64,000 bases of DNA, taken from positions 24,602,144-24,666,143 of the forward strand of contig CP099849.1 in NCBI GenBank assembly GCA_030062745.1, in the 5' to 3' direction. Positions within the stretch are counted from its first letter, which is position 1, and every line of letters begins with the position of its first letter. The DNA is from Capitulum mitella. Its lineage: Eukaryota; Arthropoda; Thecostraca; Pollicipedomorpha; Pollicipedidae. The notes beneath the pieces were generated by a model. The model was not told the origin of the DNA. It saw only the letters and a program-made list of their open reading frames with translations, and did not search any database. The position numbers were made by a program, and so were the translations under genes. Of this stretch, positions 36,165 through 47,735 are shown piece by piece.

Positions 36165-37384
36165 GAGAACTGGAAATCGTCTGAAAATTTTCATCTTTAT
36201 GCTCACTGATCAACGACCAGGGTCTGAGCAGTCGGTGTCCAAAGGGCGTGGTATGCTAACGATTTCTCCAAAATAACAGCTTAGGTCCACAACCTATAAA
36301 CAGATGCATGTATGTCAAAATAAAGCCTAGCAGCGGTACTGGAAAGAGGATTAAAATACACACAGTGATGGTGACAATGAACATTGACGGAACCCTTCCA
36401 GGATTGCTTTGCTGTGAAATGGAGAAATGTAGATGAGCCTTTCATTCCCGGCAAGTACCAAGCGGAATGCAAGACTGCGTCACTGTATCCTTCACCTCCA
36501 GTTTTTTGGCCGTTGGCTGAAACTGCTACTCGTGACCAAGAAAAAAACCCATGACGCCTCCCGGGTTATTTTCCGCGAAAACTCGCGGAATGGTGGGAGA
36601 AATCGAGAAATATTCCTTAACTAACGTGAAAATATCTGAATCGGGGTAATCTAACTAATGCTAACACATCCATAAGCTCTATCCATTTATTACTGCAGAA
36701 TGGGTAACGGTCAAGGGTCAGACAGCCATCAGCTAACAAAGCGGCATGCTATGGACACGATCATCTTCAGAGCAGGGCAACTAAAAACGCATAAAACGCG
36801 GACAAGAAGCAAAGGCGACGAAGTCGACGTCTTTGTTCAAACTTTACAATAGTTTGTCAAAAGGTAATTGCTTCTGTCTGCAGTTGCATACACTACTAAC
36901 CTATAAAGAGTGAGCCGTGAAAACCCAAAGAAACCGAATAGGATTCGGTTTCTTTGGATTCCGATGATGACGTTGGGTCCAAAGGAGCCCATCATCATCA
37001 TCGTTTCTCCGCAACAAGCCCCAGTTGAAATTAAAAGGAAAAAGCAATGCACAGCAACTTGAGGTTGGATATGTCCGTCCTCCGCGATGGCTGCTCCAAA
37101 CAGACCGGTACGATTCACACCGTGTTCCTTGAGGTAGGTGCACAGCCCGCCTCAAGGCAGTTCGCAGCGATCCGTGACACCGCAACCTGGTGACCGTTGT
37201 CGTCAGGTGATTTCGCGAGAATACAGACAGGTAACACATCGACGTCAGAAATGCGTCTTCCTCGCCGGCTAAAAATATCGACATCAGCAAACATTCTTTT
37301 TCGCCGGCTACCTTGAGTGTTTCCTCTTTCGCTAGTATTTTTTGGCCGAGATTGGCAACAATGATCGGCGTCAAAGCCCGTTTT
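36165..37384. other. Unassigned intergenic sequence
   Basis: No supported gene. A 192-codon minus-strand frame at 36901-37479 has no family motif and runs into the A-like element, so it is not called. Confidence 0.35.
36925..36957. repeat. Perfect 15-bp hairpin with a 3-base loop
   Basis: Arm CCAAAGAAACCGAAT (36925-36939) pairs without mismatch with 36943-36957. No matching element ends were seen around it. Confidence 0.85.
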
Positions 37385-37388
37385 TTAA

Positions 37389-38086
37389 ACCTTATTCCAA
37401 TATGGGAGGGGCTTCGCCCCCTCTGGTTTTCGCTCACCGTTTCGAAGGTTTTTAAAGCAGCTTCACTAACCCTCGTCAATTTTTCTATCTATTCGTCCTA
37501 CGGTTGTGACAAAGCTCCATAATTTTATTTTTCCCAGAGGAAGAGCCTGGCCGCGTTTTTGGGATGCACCTCAGGCCTTTTTTTTAGCACTGTTAAAGGT
37601 AACAGAAAAATAGGTACCAAAAATAAAGTTAAAAAAATGAGGCCCTAGGGTCGCGTATGCTAGCATCATACGAACAATGTAAGACGATTTGTACTTTTAA
37701 AGTATAGAATGAGTAAGGAAATCTTAAAAAAATAATTTTGGCGTTAATCTGGTTTTTAAAAAGATGTTCCTCCTACTTTCCAACTCACATGAACGCCAAT
37801 GAATGTTTTGAAAATTCTTAATGTATGAGCCGAAGGAAAAATTCCTTCGATTAGGTTCTTAATCAAACCTTTGCCCTTTCTGGCTCTTTTGCCCCTGTTG
37901 ACCCCTGACAAGATTTTCGAAACCACCTTTTATAAAAGTGTAGTTTACGACATGGCAAATCCATTGCCGCTTGTTGCAATAAAATTGAACGAGTTTTCTC
38001 AAGATTTCATGGGAGGAAAGGGGGGCAAATAAGTCCTCCTTGCCCATACGGGAGTGCCTACTAGTGCTGTGAGAACGGAAATAGGG
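37389..38086 (+). mobile_element. Diverged, shortened family A element (copy 4)
   Basis: TTAA at 37385-37388 and 38087-38090. Ends ACCTTATTCC and GGAAATAGGG are altered versions of the family A termini. The following GCAGCTTCAC block matches family A collinearly, but the body is only 698 bp, so about 500 bp is missing. It is more diverged than copies 1 to 3. Confidence 0.6.
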
Positions 38087-38198
38087 TTAAGTGGAAGTCT
38101 ATCGTCTTTTAACATGTTTTCTGAGCACAACAGACCTACGTCAAATCAAGAAGAACAAACCAGCTAGCAATGTGGGGGTTATAATCTAACGACTGGAC

Positions 38199-38552
38199 CC
38201 TGCCCTGACTGGACCCTGCCCTGACTGGACCCACCCCTGACTGGACCCATCCCTGATTGGACCCGGCCCTGACTGCACCCGCCCCTGACTGGACCCTCCC
38301 CTGACTGGACCCACCCCTGACTGGACCCGCCCCTGACTGGATCCACCCCTGACTGGACCCGCCCCTGACTGGACCCACCCCTGATTGGACTCGGCCCTGA
38401 CTGCACCCGCCCCTGACTGGACCCGCCCCTGACTGGACCCGCCCCTGACTGGACCCACCCCTGACTGGACCCGCCCCTGACTGGACCCGCCCCTGATTGG
38501 ACCCTCCCCTGATTGCACCCGCCCCTGACTGGACCCACCCTTGCCGCCAATG
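38199..38552. repeat. 16-bp minisatellite, about 22 units
   Basis: Unit CCCTGACTGGACCCGC with single-base variants (A, T or G before CC), spanning about 350 bp. Because 16 is not a multiple of 3, every frame repeats with a 48-base period, and all three minus-strand frames stay open (123-167 codons, Gly/Ser/Gln/Arg-rich). These frames are a consequence of the repeat. Confidence 0.93.
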
Positions 38553-40379
38553 ACGTTCAGAACGTCTACTGATAAATGACTCGACATATTCGGCTGTGCG
38601 CGGACTCTTAAAAGGTTTCCTGCTGATTGCCAATCATAATGTGTTTTTTTCCATCTGGTAGCAAAGAAAAAAGGAATGGAAGGGTCCATGGAACTGTTGC
38701 ACCTAATTGCGTCGTGTGCACGTTATCATGGAAAAGTATACGTTTTCCGAACTTATATAATATTACACTTGAACTGTTATGGAACATATAACCCGAAAAA
38801 AATACTTTAGACTACTTAAGGTTCCCTGGGTTTTCAGACGGTGGGTTTTTGGTTAGAAAGCCAATAAGCTGGGGGTTACCTTCATACCATCCAAACAAAG
38901 TACGCATCTGTCCCAGCAGGATGGCGCACGGCATGCTATGCTAATTCATGCATGGCCATAATCATATCGACGGAAGCTATTCAATCGCCACATCAAGAAT
39001 GGCCTACTGCGGGCGGATGTCGGCCACGGCGGTGGGAACCATGAGGCTGGTGCTCCGAAAGAGAGACGCAGACGGGGTCGACTGCGCCCGCGTGCTCCCC
39101 GCTCATCACGGAGGCCACGGTCGAGCCGCCGAAGGGGGGCAGCACCCAGACCCGCCGTTTGCGTGATGCTGACGGGTGATGAGGAGGGCAGAAGTCACGC
39201 ACGACGGAAGGAAGACATTAAAGATACAAAAGCGCGCGTCGTTCATCGACAGAAAAACAGCGAACTTATTATAAAAGTTCGCTGTTTTTCCCTTTTTCTT
39301 CGTAAACAGGACTGCACGATCGCGCATGTAGCTTCTTACCTTGGCTGGTTGCGCTTTCAAATTGGAAGCGTAACATAGATGGTCATGTTGTTATTGGTTT
39401 GTGGAAAGCTGTGCATCGTTTGCGATTTTTCTTTTGGGCAGCGGAACCATTCAGCCGGTGGGGCACTGTGCTCCCCCTCCCCCCACCCCCTCCCATCCTT
39501 GAACACTTAAACTCGGCGTTAGTCCTTTGGCGCTCACTAGAAAGAAGTGGCACAAAAATGGCTTACCTCTTGAATCGGGACGTTACGCCACCGATGGTCT
39601 ACCCTTGCTTTGCATTGTTCGCCAAAGCTTTCTTAGAGATGGAGCAGTAGCTGCCTGTTTTCACCGCCCCAATCCGTTCATTGGACTTTTCGCGACACAA
39701 AATCCAGTCTTCCGTCAAAGCAGCACAAAGTAATGTTCCATTACCTCCGAACCCCGGCTTGTTAGAAGTACATGTGTTAGATGTGCTGTGATCGTGCGCA
39801 AATGTTATTTAATCCATTTCGACGCTTTCTTGCAGTAAGTGACGGTTTCACTGACTTAAAGGAACAATCGGACCATTTTTGGAAGCCTTGGGCTGCATGA
39901 TTATGGACTGTTATTTCAATTAACCCTATTTACCTGTCTCCATGAGATTGCCCGGTGCCCAAAATTGCTTTTAAAAGCTGGCTGCCCCAAGCACCAACAT
40001 GACAGAGACACATCGCTGTACCTGCATAGCCTTTTTCAACGTTCCTCGTCGCCACCGATTTCTGTCAGGCACATCGTAAGATATGCCACACCAACACTAC
40101 CTGTCGGCGTAACCGGAACCACAACAACAACAGCAACACCAGCAGGACCGGGTTCCGGTCGGCGCTGCTCCGGGCCCAGCACAGCCCTCCGCACGACACT
40201 CGAACAGCATCAGCCGGGTAGCCCAGCCTAGGTCATGGACCGCTGACCGGGATTCACCTAAAACGGTCCGAGGTCGCGAACGCCGCCCACGCGGCCTGCC
40301 GAGACCGGGCGTCATCGCCGCCGCCTCGGGCACAGAAACCGAAGCCGCACGCCCTAATGATGTAACGCTAAACGACGGT
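38553..40379. other. Unassigned intergenic sequence
   Basis: No recognised gene. Contains the hairpin at 39252-39290. A sequence TTAACCCTATTTACC at 39924 resembles a family A left end, but no partner end was found. Confidence 0.35.
39252..39290. repeat. Perfect 16-bp hairpin
   Basis: Arm GAAAAACAGCGAACTT (39252-39267) pairs perfectly with 39275-39290 across seven bases. It ends in a T-rich run, superficially like a bacterial terminator, but it lies in a eukaryotic intergenic region. Confidence 0.85.
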
Positions 40380-40720
40380 CAAGGGGCGGCCGCTCGCGGT
40401 GCGCGGCGGCGCCGCCGGACGGCTGGACGGCGCGCGCGTCCGGCTTTAATTAGGCTAATTGGCGAGGGTCCGGCCGGCCGGCGGGACGCAGGCCGAACGG
40501 CCGCGACCGGCCGCTCATTACCGGCTGGTAATTACGGCCGGGCCCGACCTGCCCCCCCGGGGCGGCGCCCGGGGACAACCGGGGCCGGCCGCCGCCGGCG
40601 CCGGCGCCTCTCCGGCGTCTTTCAGACTGGCTGCCTCGCCGTTGAGGTGGGGGAGGAGGAAGGCACGAAACGGCGGCGTTCGGCCGAACGCCGGGACTGG
40701 TCACGGGGCAGAACTAGCCT
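40380..40720. other. GC/CpG-rich island with TAATTA-type motifs
   Basis: About 340 bp with very high G+C, many CGGCCG and GGCCGGCC steps, and embedded TTTAATTAGGCTAATTGG and GGTAATTACGG at 40443-40540. No family motif in any reading frame. This could be a regulatory CpG island; the homeodomain-type cores are an inference from motif resemblance. Confidence 0.4.
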
Positions 40721-42817
40721 GTCTGTGACATTGGGAGAGTCTGGGTGGGACTTGGGACGGACTGCCGATGGTAAGGTGATGGCCGTTTTTTCGAGGCGCC
40801 GGATGTGTCTTACCTGCCATCAAACGGTGCGCCAGCTGTGACCGAGGCCGACTCCACGCCGCACTGTCGCGTACGCCAGAATGGATCAGCAGCATCGCGC
40901 CGGGAGGGTAAACGATGTGTTCATTAAAAATCGTGTTCTTTTTTAGCAACATTCACAGTATATGTGTACAAGCACACCACAAATCTCTTTATTTCTACCA
41001 TTACCATACCTTTCCTCTGTGGTTGGGTGGGTGGGGGCTGCCGACGCAGAAGCGTCCTCCGCAGACTGAAAAACGTTTTTCATAACCATATTCAGAGAGA
41101 AGCGGGATATGTCAGTGTTCTTGGCGGATTCAGTTGATTTGGTCCCCGTATGAACTTAAGGTTAAAATGGTTTACGACTTCATAACATGGAAACCTTGTA
41201 TGACATGCATGAGACATGTCAACATTTTTGTTTGTGTAGAACACGCGCGTAAACGTCTCACAAAGCTTTTTGTAGACACAGTATTCCCATGGCGATCTGG
41301 CGTCTCCTGAAGTCAGATAAAGAATTGACCTACGTGTATTCAGTCACCATGTTTTTACGAGTGAAGCCGAATGCCAACCGAGGTAGTTTAACACTGGACT
41401 GAGAGCCTTAATTGAATTGCAAAAAAAAACAAATAGATAAACAAATAAATCGAGTGGCTGGCCACACTCCGTCCAAACCGACCATGAGGCTTCTTGCGAA
41501 CTAATAATTTCGCAGCCACTGGGAACGGGATCAATATGCTTTTGCCAAAGCGTGGCACATCTGCTTAATTGCTTCGCACTTCAATACACAATACGTGAGC
41601 TTGCAGGTTTCTTGTTCTGTTTCTTATTCCGAGGATGTTTTCCTCGTTCTTAGACATTTTTTACGGTCACTTTTGTACCCCTCAGTAATGGTAGAGAGAT
41701 TTACCACGCTCTTGACATCATCTGTCATCATCACATTGTACCATATCATGATCATGATCACGGTCATCTGTCATTACCATAACGTTATGTTGGCAAAATT
41801 TACATTTGTAATGCCACGGGTGCCAGATGCTGAAATAGACCGAGACATCTCAGTACAAAAGGCGTTTTCCGCCATTACTTCTTTCGATGGCTATTTCTTA
41901 TTTTCTCACGTCAAAACTTGGGAATTATCGTCTGGAGTTTCAATCACATTAGGAGAAAACAAAGATGACAGACAACATATGCGGCGAGTGGGTGCCAAAC
42001 AGAAGCGCAGTAGGCTGTGCTTATTATTCGGAATGCACCGGATATCCGGCTGGATAGCAAATTTCCCTACTATCCGGTATCCGGTCGGAAAATTCGCGTT
42101 ACCCGGCCGGCTGTCGGATATTTAATTTTGTTCTGTTTGCATAACAGCCCACGTGTTGGAAACAAGCATTGAGTTCCGAAACCAGCTCAAGTCACTGATC
42201 ACAGCGCTAACCTGTGACCGTGGGTAAGGTAGCACTCAGAATATCAGAACCAAGCGTTTTGAGATAAATCATCAACCAAAGGTCAGTCTCGGTCAGCTTC
42301 CCATTGTGCTGAGGCGATGCTGGAGAAAAAGGTCAATTTTGGGTGTTTGATCTGACCTGCGACGCCATCATTAACCGTAAAAGCCAAAAACGTAAATGTC
42401 ACAAAACTTCACGGCCCGGTGCTCTCGATTGGCATTTAAAGAATCTAAATCGTCTCATTGGTTCTCGACATAGCCAGGTAAGGCCTTAAGCGCCCCACCC
42501 GAGTCAGTGGAAGATGGCGACATATTCCAGACGTCAATGCCGTAAAATCCACATGTGCAAAAATGTACAATGCAAAATCCATTGCCAGGTGCATCTCTGC
42601 TCATCATGCGCTCCGCAAACGTGCTGCTGAGTTTTTTTTTCATTTGAAAGTGCGTAGTATCCCCTGAGAGGTCACGTAAATCACGAATGCTAGGTAGCGT
42701 AAAATTTACTAGGTTAAATTCCTGTTGCCGCAACGTTTCTACCTCACTCATGTCAATGCTTTCTCGAATTGTCATGCAGTAATAAAGTTGAGTATACCTG
42801 ATGTCACTCGGCAGTTG
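40721..42817. other. Unassigned intergenic sequence
   Basis: No supported gene. A 176-codon frame at 41595-42125 has no recognised motif and is AT-rich, unlike the GC-rich real exons in this window. Confidence 0.35.
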
Positions 42818-42821
42818 TTCT

Positions 42822-44075
42822 ACCCGGGACCACCCAAGGGGTATCAAATGGGGCATCCCCTCGGCTTTTTTTAATAACTTCTGGACTGTTAGAGTCAGTC
42901 CATCCGAAATTTTCAGTCCCTATTTAACAATCAATTCTGCATATATTGACATCAAAATGATTTTCATGATAGGTCAGGCCGTGGAGATATGACGTCAAGA
43001 GTGAGCCCTTGCATGCTTGTTTTTGCCTGGTCAGGCGGTGGCGCAAACACGCTTCATTTTCTTTTTTATAATATTACGGGTATTGCATTGGAAACGGTCC
43101 GCAAAAGGATAAACAGTTGTGACATGTTAATCTTAGAGGTCATGCTAGGTCACATGCATGATGGCCATTCGACTGATTCGCATTGTGGTTGATCGAAGGT
43201 GTTGTCGTTGACTTTCCCCATTGTTGAAGTCAGACAAGCAAATCAATAAGCGCTTCTTAGCAAAGTTCGCCAAATGGAACGTAAGGTCATGTCATGTCAG
43301 ATGACACCGCAGATAGATGTCAAAACGAAATAAAATGCCACATTGTCTGTGTAAGGTCGTTCAGCATCAGTAGCCAGCAGTTATTGCTCGTAGTCAGAAA
43401 AAGAAAAAATGACTATCTGTCCTGGTCTTGCTTGACCCTGACCCGATAAAAAGCAGACAGAACGGATTTAATTACCACAAAATGTCATTCAAGTTCTGTG
43501 GTTAAAGCAGCTAAGAACCCAACGAGTAAATATTGCTCTTTGTGAGGTAGAGTAATGTAACCTTATCTGACCTGGCCTGGAATGGCCTAGATTGGATAAT
43601 GCAGGTAATGCAAAGCTGGTCATTAGAAGTTCTCACTTTCGTCCTTTTTGTCATGTGGATCAAAACGGCTGCAAGTAAGTATCGATCTTTGGCACGTAAA
43701 GTGAGACCAATATTTCGTCTGACCTAGGTTGACCTTGACATGACATTTTTTAACATTTGGCATGCATTTGATGCAGAAGATCTCGGCCTTCCCTTGATAC
43801 CCAACTGAAGGCTCTAAGACCACTGTTACCGATGATGTGGGGTACAAACCGATGTCAGTTTATCCGACGTTGTGTTATGCGTTTTACGTGATCTGTTGCT
43901 TCGTCGGTCACGTGACCAGGGCTAACATAGTATTGGGTGAGTCGCAAGATTCAGGGCTGTCGACTGGTGGTAGACCGGTTCAGATCCAACGGTTAGATCC
44001 TGAGATAGCAGGGGGTGCCCTTTTTGACACCCCCCAGACGGTCGCGTGTACAAAAACACGCCAGGCGGTGCCGAG
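42822..44075 (-). mobile_element. TTAA-type non-autonomous element, family D, copy 2
   Basis: Inverted copy of 34857-36160. Its left flank is TTCT (42818-42821) and its right flank TTAC (44076-44079), each one or two changes from TTAA. Left end ACCCGGGACCACC corresponds to the family D right end. The G/C folds GGGGTATCAAATGGGGCATCCCC (42838-42860) and GGGGTGCCCTTTTTGACACCCC are preserved in form with compensating changes. Confidence 0.65.
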
Positions 44076-44079
44076 TTAC

Positions 44080-44761
44080 AGCGCCATAAGCAGAGCATGT
44101 TTACCAAATTTGTGGCACTCCCATGCTCTCAACAGTATTATAATAATTTATTTATCACAAGACTCTTTCATTTGAGCTGATATGACCTGCTTTGCCCTAC
44201 AGATGACCTGTAATCATGCTAAATAACGTTTCAAAGCTTTTGAAAAACACTAAGAAACAACACGAGACTTTGGCTGAAGCAAACGAGAAAATGTTTACAG
44301 TATGTGTGTATACACTTTCTTGATAATCATCTTCACAGACGCTGCTGACGTGGCCTGACCAGACGTGATGCTCGTCGAAATAATTTACGGGATATTTTAT
44401 CACATTTTATCATCTAAACGTCTCCTGAACTGTATTTGTGAAAGCATACCGTTTGGCACCCTTTCTATTCAACCCTCATCGTACGTACCTAAAGCTATGC
44501 AGATAGCCCGGACGAGGAAGTGGTCGCCATTTTCCATTTCCCAAAGATTTCACTCGAAACAAAGCTAGAACAATGAAACACACAAACATATAACATGCTT
44601 ATTTTCAATTCCAATGATACCTGATTTAATTCCTTCATCTCATCTAGTAACATCTTACATCACAAGAAGAAGAGTACATACCTCATGTTTTACCGAATCT
44701 ACTGTCGTAGAAGTTTTCTGGCGTTTCGGCTGGCAAACCACGCTTTGGTAGCGACATGGTT
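44080..44761. other. Unassigned intergenic sequence
   Basis: Nothing recognised. Confidence 0.35.
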
Positions 44762-44765
44762 TTAA

Positions 44766-46254
44766 CACGCGCAGTGGATGGGGTTTCGCGCTAACGCGCA
44801 CTGGAAGGGGGTACAAAAGTGCCCCCTTTGATCTCGGAGAGATCAGGGAAAAAAAGCTGGAGACATTGAATTTTATGGACATGGTTGGTCCACAACGATT
44901 TATATTTTGTGCAATTTTCATGGTCCTAGGTCAATATCTTCAAGGTCAAATGGGGTCAAAAAGGTCAATTATGGACACTTTCTCGGCCCGTACAGGGAAT
45001 TCCGTACGACTTTTCAAACGAAATGGGACAAAGGTTTTTTTTAGAGTTAAAACGTGGAATACGCCAATTCCCATTCGTCTGGCATCTCGACTAAGGATTT
45101 CGGGTCGAGGTCATGCCAGGTCATTGACCTATGGCGCCATTTTTCATAGCTTGCAGATCAGATTTCGAGCAACACGGGATAGCTTGAGTGTAAATAAGGG
45201 CGCCACATGCATCTTTTGGCGTATTTTCAGTGAAGGTAGCCAGCCTGTGCGTTTGATCGTTTCTGGCGTTTACTAACCTCCGCAAGGTCAAAAGAAGTGA
45301 AGTGAGGTCATTGACCTTGGATGAAGTTTTTTACCTAAATGAAGTTTTATTTCAGCTGTCTGCGCTAAGGTTGTTTCTATATAATAGCGCAGTTACACGG
45401 TTTGAGCGCTGCAAAACGCAAAACTTATATATATATATATGTACATATATTTATATTTATGGATCTATGTATATGCATATATGTATATATATGAGTATCA
45501 ATGTGCCAAACGTGTTTTTAGTAGGGCCTTTGAATGTATATTTCATACAAATCGGCATATTGCAAAGCAAATCTGGACCAGGTTCCAAAACAGTCACCCT
45601 TGACCTTTGATGAACTTGACATTCACTCATCCTGGTATATATAAGCGTCTCCTTGTGCGCAGACGTGTTTTAATTAGGATCTTTCACTGCATATTTCTTA
45701 CAAATCGACATGTCGCAAACCAAATCTGGACCAGGTCACAAGATATTTGATCTTGACCTTTGACGACCTTGACCTTCACTGACCCTGGTATACGTAAACG
45801 CATCAGTGTGCGCACACGTGTTTTTATTAAGGTCTTTGAATGTATCTTGCATAAAAACCAACATGTTGCCAAGCAAATCTGGATCAGAACACAAGCTGGT
45901 TGACCTTTGATGGCCTTGACCCTTATTGATCCTGGCTTTGGTCTTGGTACGTCCATCGCTTATGCCCGAATGGCGTCTCCTGACTGTGTTCAAACGGTAA
46001 TCTTAGGCAGAACGTCAGTCCTTTCACAAAGTCCCCATTTGTAAGCGACAACCGTTATTTTCGCTATGTTTGCTTGACTTCAAACACTTAAAACTTCAAA
46101 AATTTGCGGTCGATTCCCGATTTTTCTGCGTCAATCGACGAGTTATTTAATTGCCATAAATGTCAGGAGGTAGCAGCAGCCAGCTCTAATTTGTTCCAGA
46201 GATTTTCAAGAAAAAAACAAGGGGGCAAAAAATACTCCCCTTCCAGTGCGCGTG
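44766..46254 (-). mobile_element. TTAA-flanked non-autonomous element, family C, copy 2
   Basis: TTAA at 44762-44765 and 46255-46258. Ends CACGCGCAGTGGATGGGG and, reverse-complemented, CACGCGCACTGGAAGGGG. Length 1,489 bp, inverted relative to 17433-18712. The left end holds a second inward copy of the terminal motif (44790-44812). Internal units of about 120 bp repeat TGACCTTTGAYG and CATATTTCAT with AGGTCA hexamers. An AT microsatellite at 45426-45492 accounts for part of the extra length. Confidence 0.83.
45426..45492. repeat. AT-rich microsatellite inside the family C element
   Basis: TATA and GTATAT steps for about 65 bp. The element copy at 17433-18712 has a shorter related tract near 18180-18215. 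Confidence 0.8.
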
Positions 46255-46258
46255 TTAA

Positions 46259-47395
46259 AACTGATCAGTCGTTGTAGTCAGGATTGTTTTTCTCTTGAGG
46301 TCAAGGTCAGGTCAATGAAAGTCCAAATCTCATTAGCAGCATTTGTTTTACTGCCTACGCGGAAAATATTTTTTCATTGCCACAGTATGAAGTTCCGACT
46401 ACGGAAAAGTGACAAAAACTGCCCTATAACAGGTTCGAAGTATTTTGAGCGCATAGAAGGCAAGTGACATGACATAGGTTTGAACATGTCACGCCACTGA
46501 TATTTCGAACCCTGATATGTTGTCAAACATATGTCTAAACACTTCAATACAAAAAAACTTGCTCCATATCTCGCCAGACCTCTGAGGAAACCCAAAAAGT
46601 GTTTCCGATCTAAAAAACGACTTGCAGGCCCTCGGGAATAGCGGCACAACTATCTCAATGGTAAATTTCGATATCTTGGACTCTCGAAAAGACCTTTAGC
46701 AAAAAGCCACCACTAACAGCCACCTTTAGAAGTCATTATGTGCTCCTCAGATCATGTCACCCAATCTATCAAAGTATATCAAAAGGCAAGCAGTGATAGT
46801 CATTGTGTGCCTCAGGTGGAAATTCTCTGGCTCGAGTCCCTTGCGGCAATCATCACAGGGGATGAACGACGTAAATAACATGCTTAGAAGCCATAAATAA
46901 GGATTTTTCTTTATGGGAGGCATTAGCTCATACGTACTTACCACAAAAAGTGTCATTTCCCACAACAATAGACATGAAATTGTAGACCGTCAAAGCCCAT
47001 AATTGCAACTTCGAGGATCGTAACTTCAGTTTGTCTAACACCAGACATTATTACATGCATCGGATGGAGGCTTTTAATGCCATTGGGAATTTAAAGCACT
47101 TTACTTAACCAAGTTGATTGCGGTATCTAGTATATTCCCATTTTACAAATGAAGTAAGTAACTGGACCAGCTTCAAAAGTGTTCTGATTGGAATTGGGTT
47201 TGGTAGCATTCTGGAAACTGACCATAAATCAGAATCAGAACCAGTTCTCGGCTCATTTGAACCAACAATGAATTTATTCCCTTGCTGATCAATAGAGCAA
47301 AAGCTTTCTCTCGACGTCACCTTTCCGAAGTCTTAATGTCAACTCTGTAAATCCAGCTTTGCTGACCACGACACCCTTTCTACTGACTGTTGATA
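46259..47395. other. Unassigned intergenic sequence
   Basis: Nothing recognised. Confidence 0.35.
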
Positions 47396-47735
47396 TGACA
47401 TTTGCCGACTGCTGACGATAACTCTGGTAACTGCTGACGCCAATTCTGCTGGCTATTGACTGCTGACTGAGGAGGCCAGTTCTGCTGATTGATGACTGCT
47501 GGCTACTGATGCCAGCCCCGCGGACTGTTGAGTGGTGACTGATGGATGCTGACATCAGGTCTGCTGACTGCTGACTTCTTACTGAGGAAGCAATCTCTGC
47601 TGGCTGCTGACTGCTGATTATCAGTAGATGACTGATAACTCCTGACACCAGCTCTTCGGGCTGCCGAACGCTGACTGCTGATTGCCCACTAATGATTGCT
47701 GACTGCTGGCTGCTGACCGCTGACCGCTGACTACT
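47396..47735. repeat. Degenerate CTGCTGACT minisatellite
   Basis: About 340 bp of imperfect units such as CTGCTGACTGCTGAC. The 165-codon Ser/Gln-rich minus-strand frame across it (47289-47786) is explained by the repeat. Confidence 0.85.

Noticed and set aside
38199-38552. CRISPR-like array
   Set aside because: Units are contiguous 16-mers without unique spacers in a eukaryotic genome.
38136-38689. Three overlapping minus-strand frames of 123-167 codons
   Set aside because: Produced by the 16-bp minisatellite, which has no stop in any phase.
39924-39945. Left end of another family A element
   Set aside because: TTAACCCTATT resembles the terminus, but no inverted partner or family A interior follows.
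41595-42125. 176-codon plus-strand frame
   Set aside because: No motif, AT-rich codon use unlike the real exons, and no splice context that supports it.
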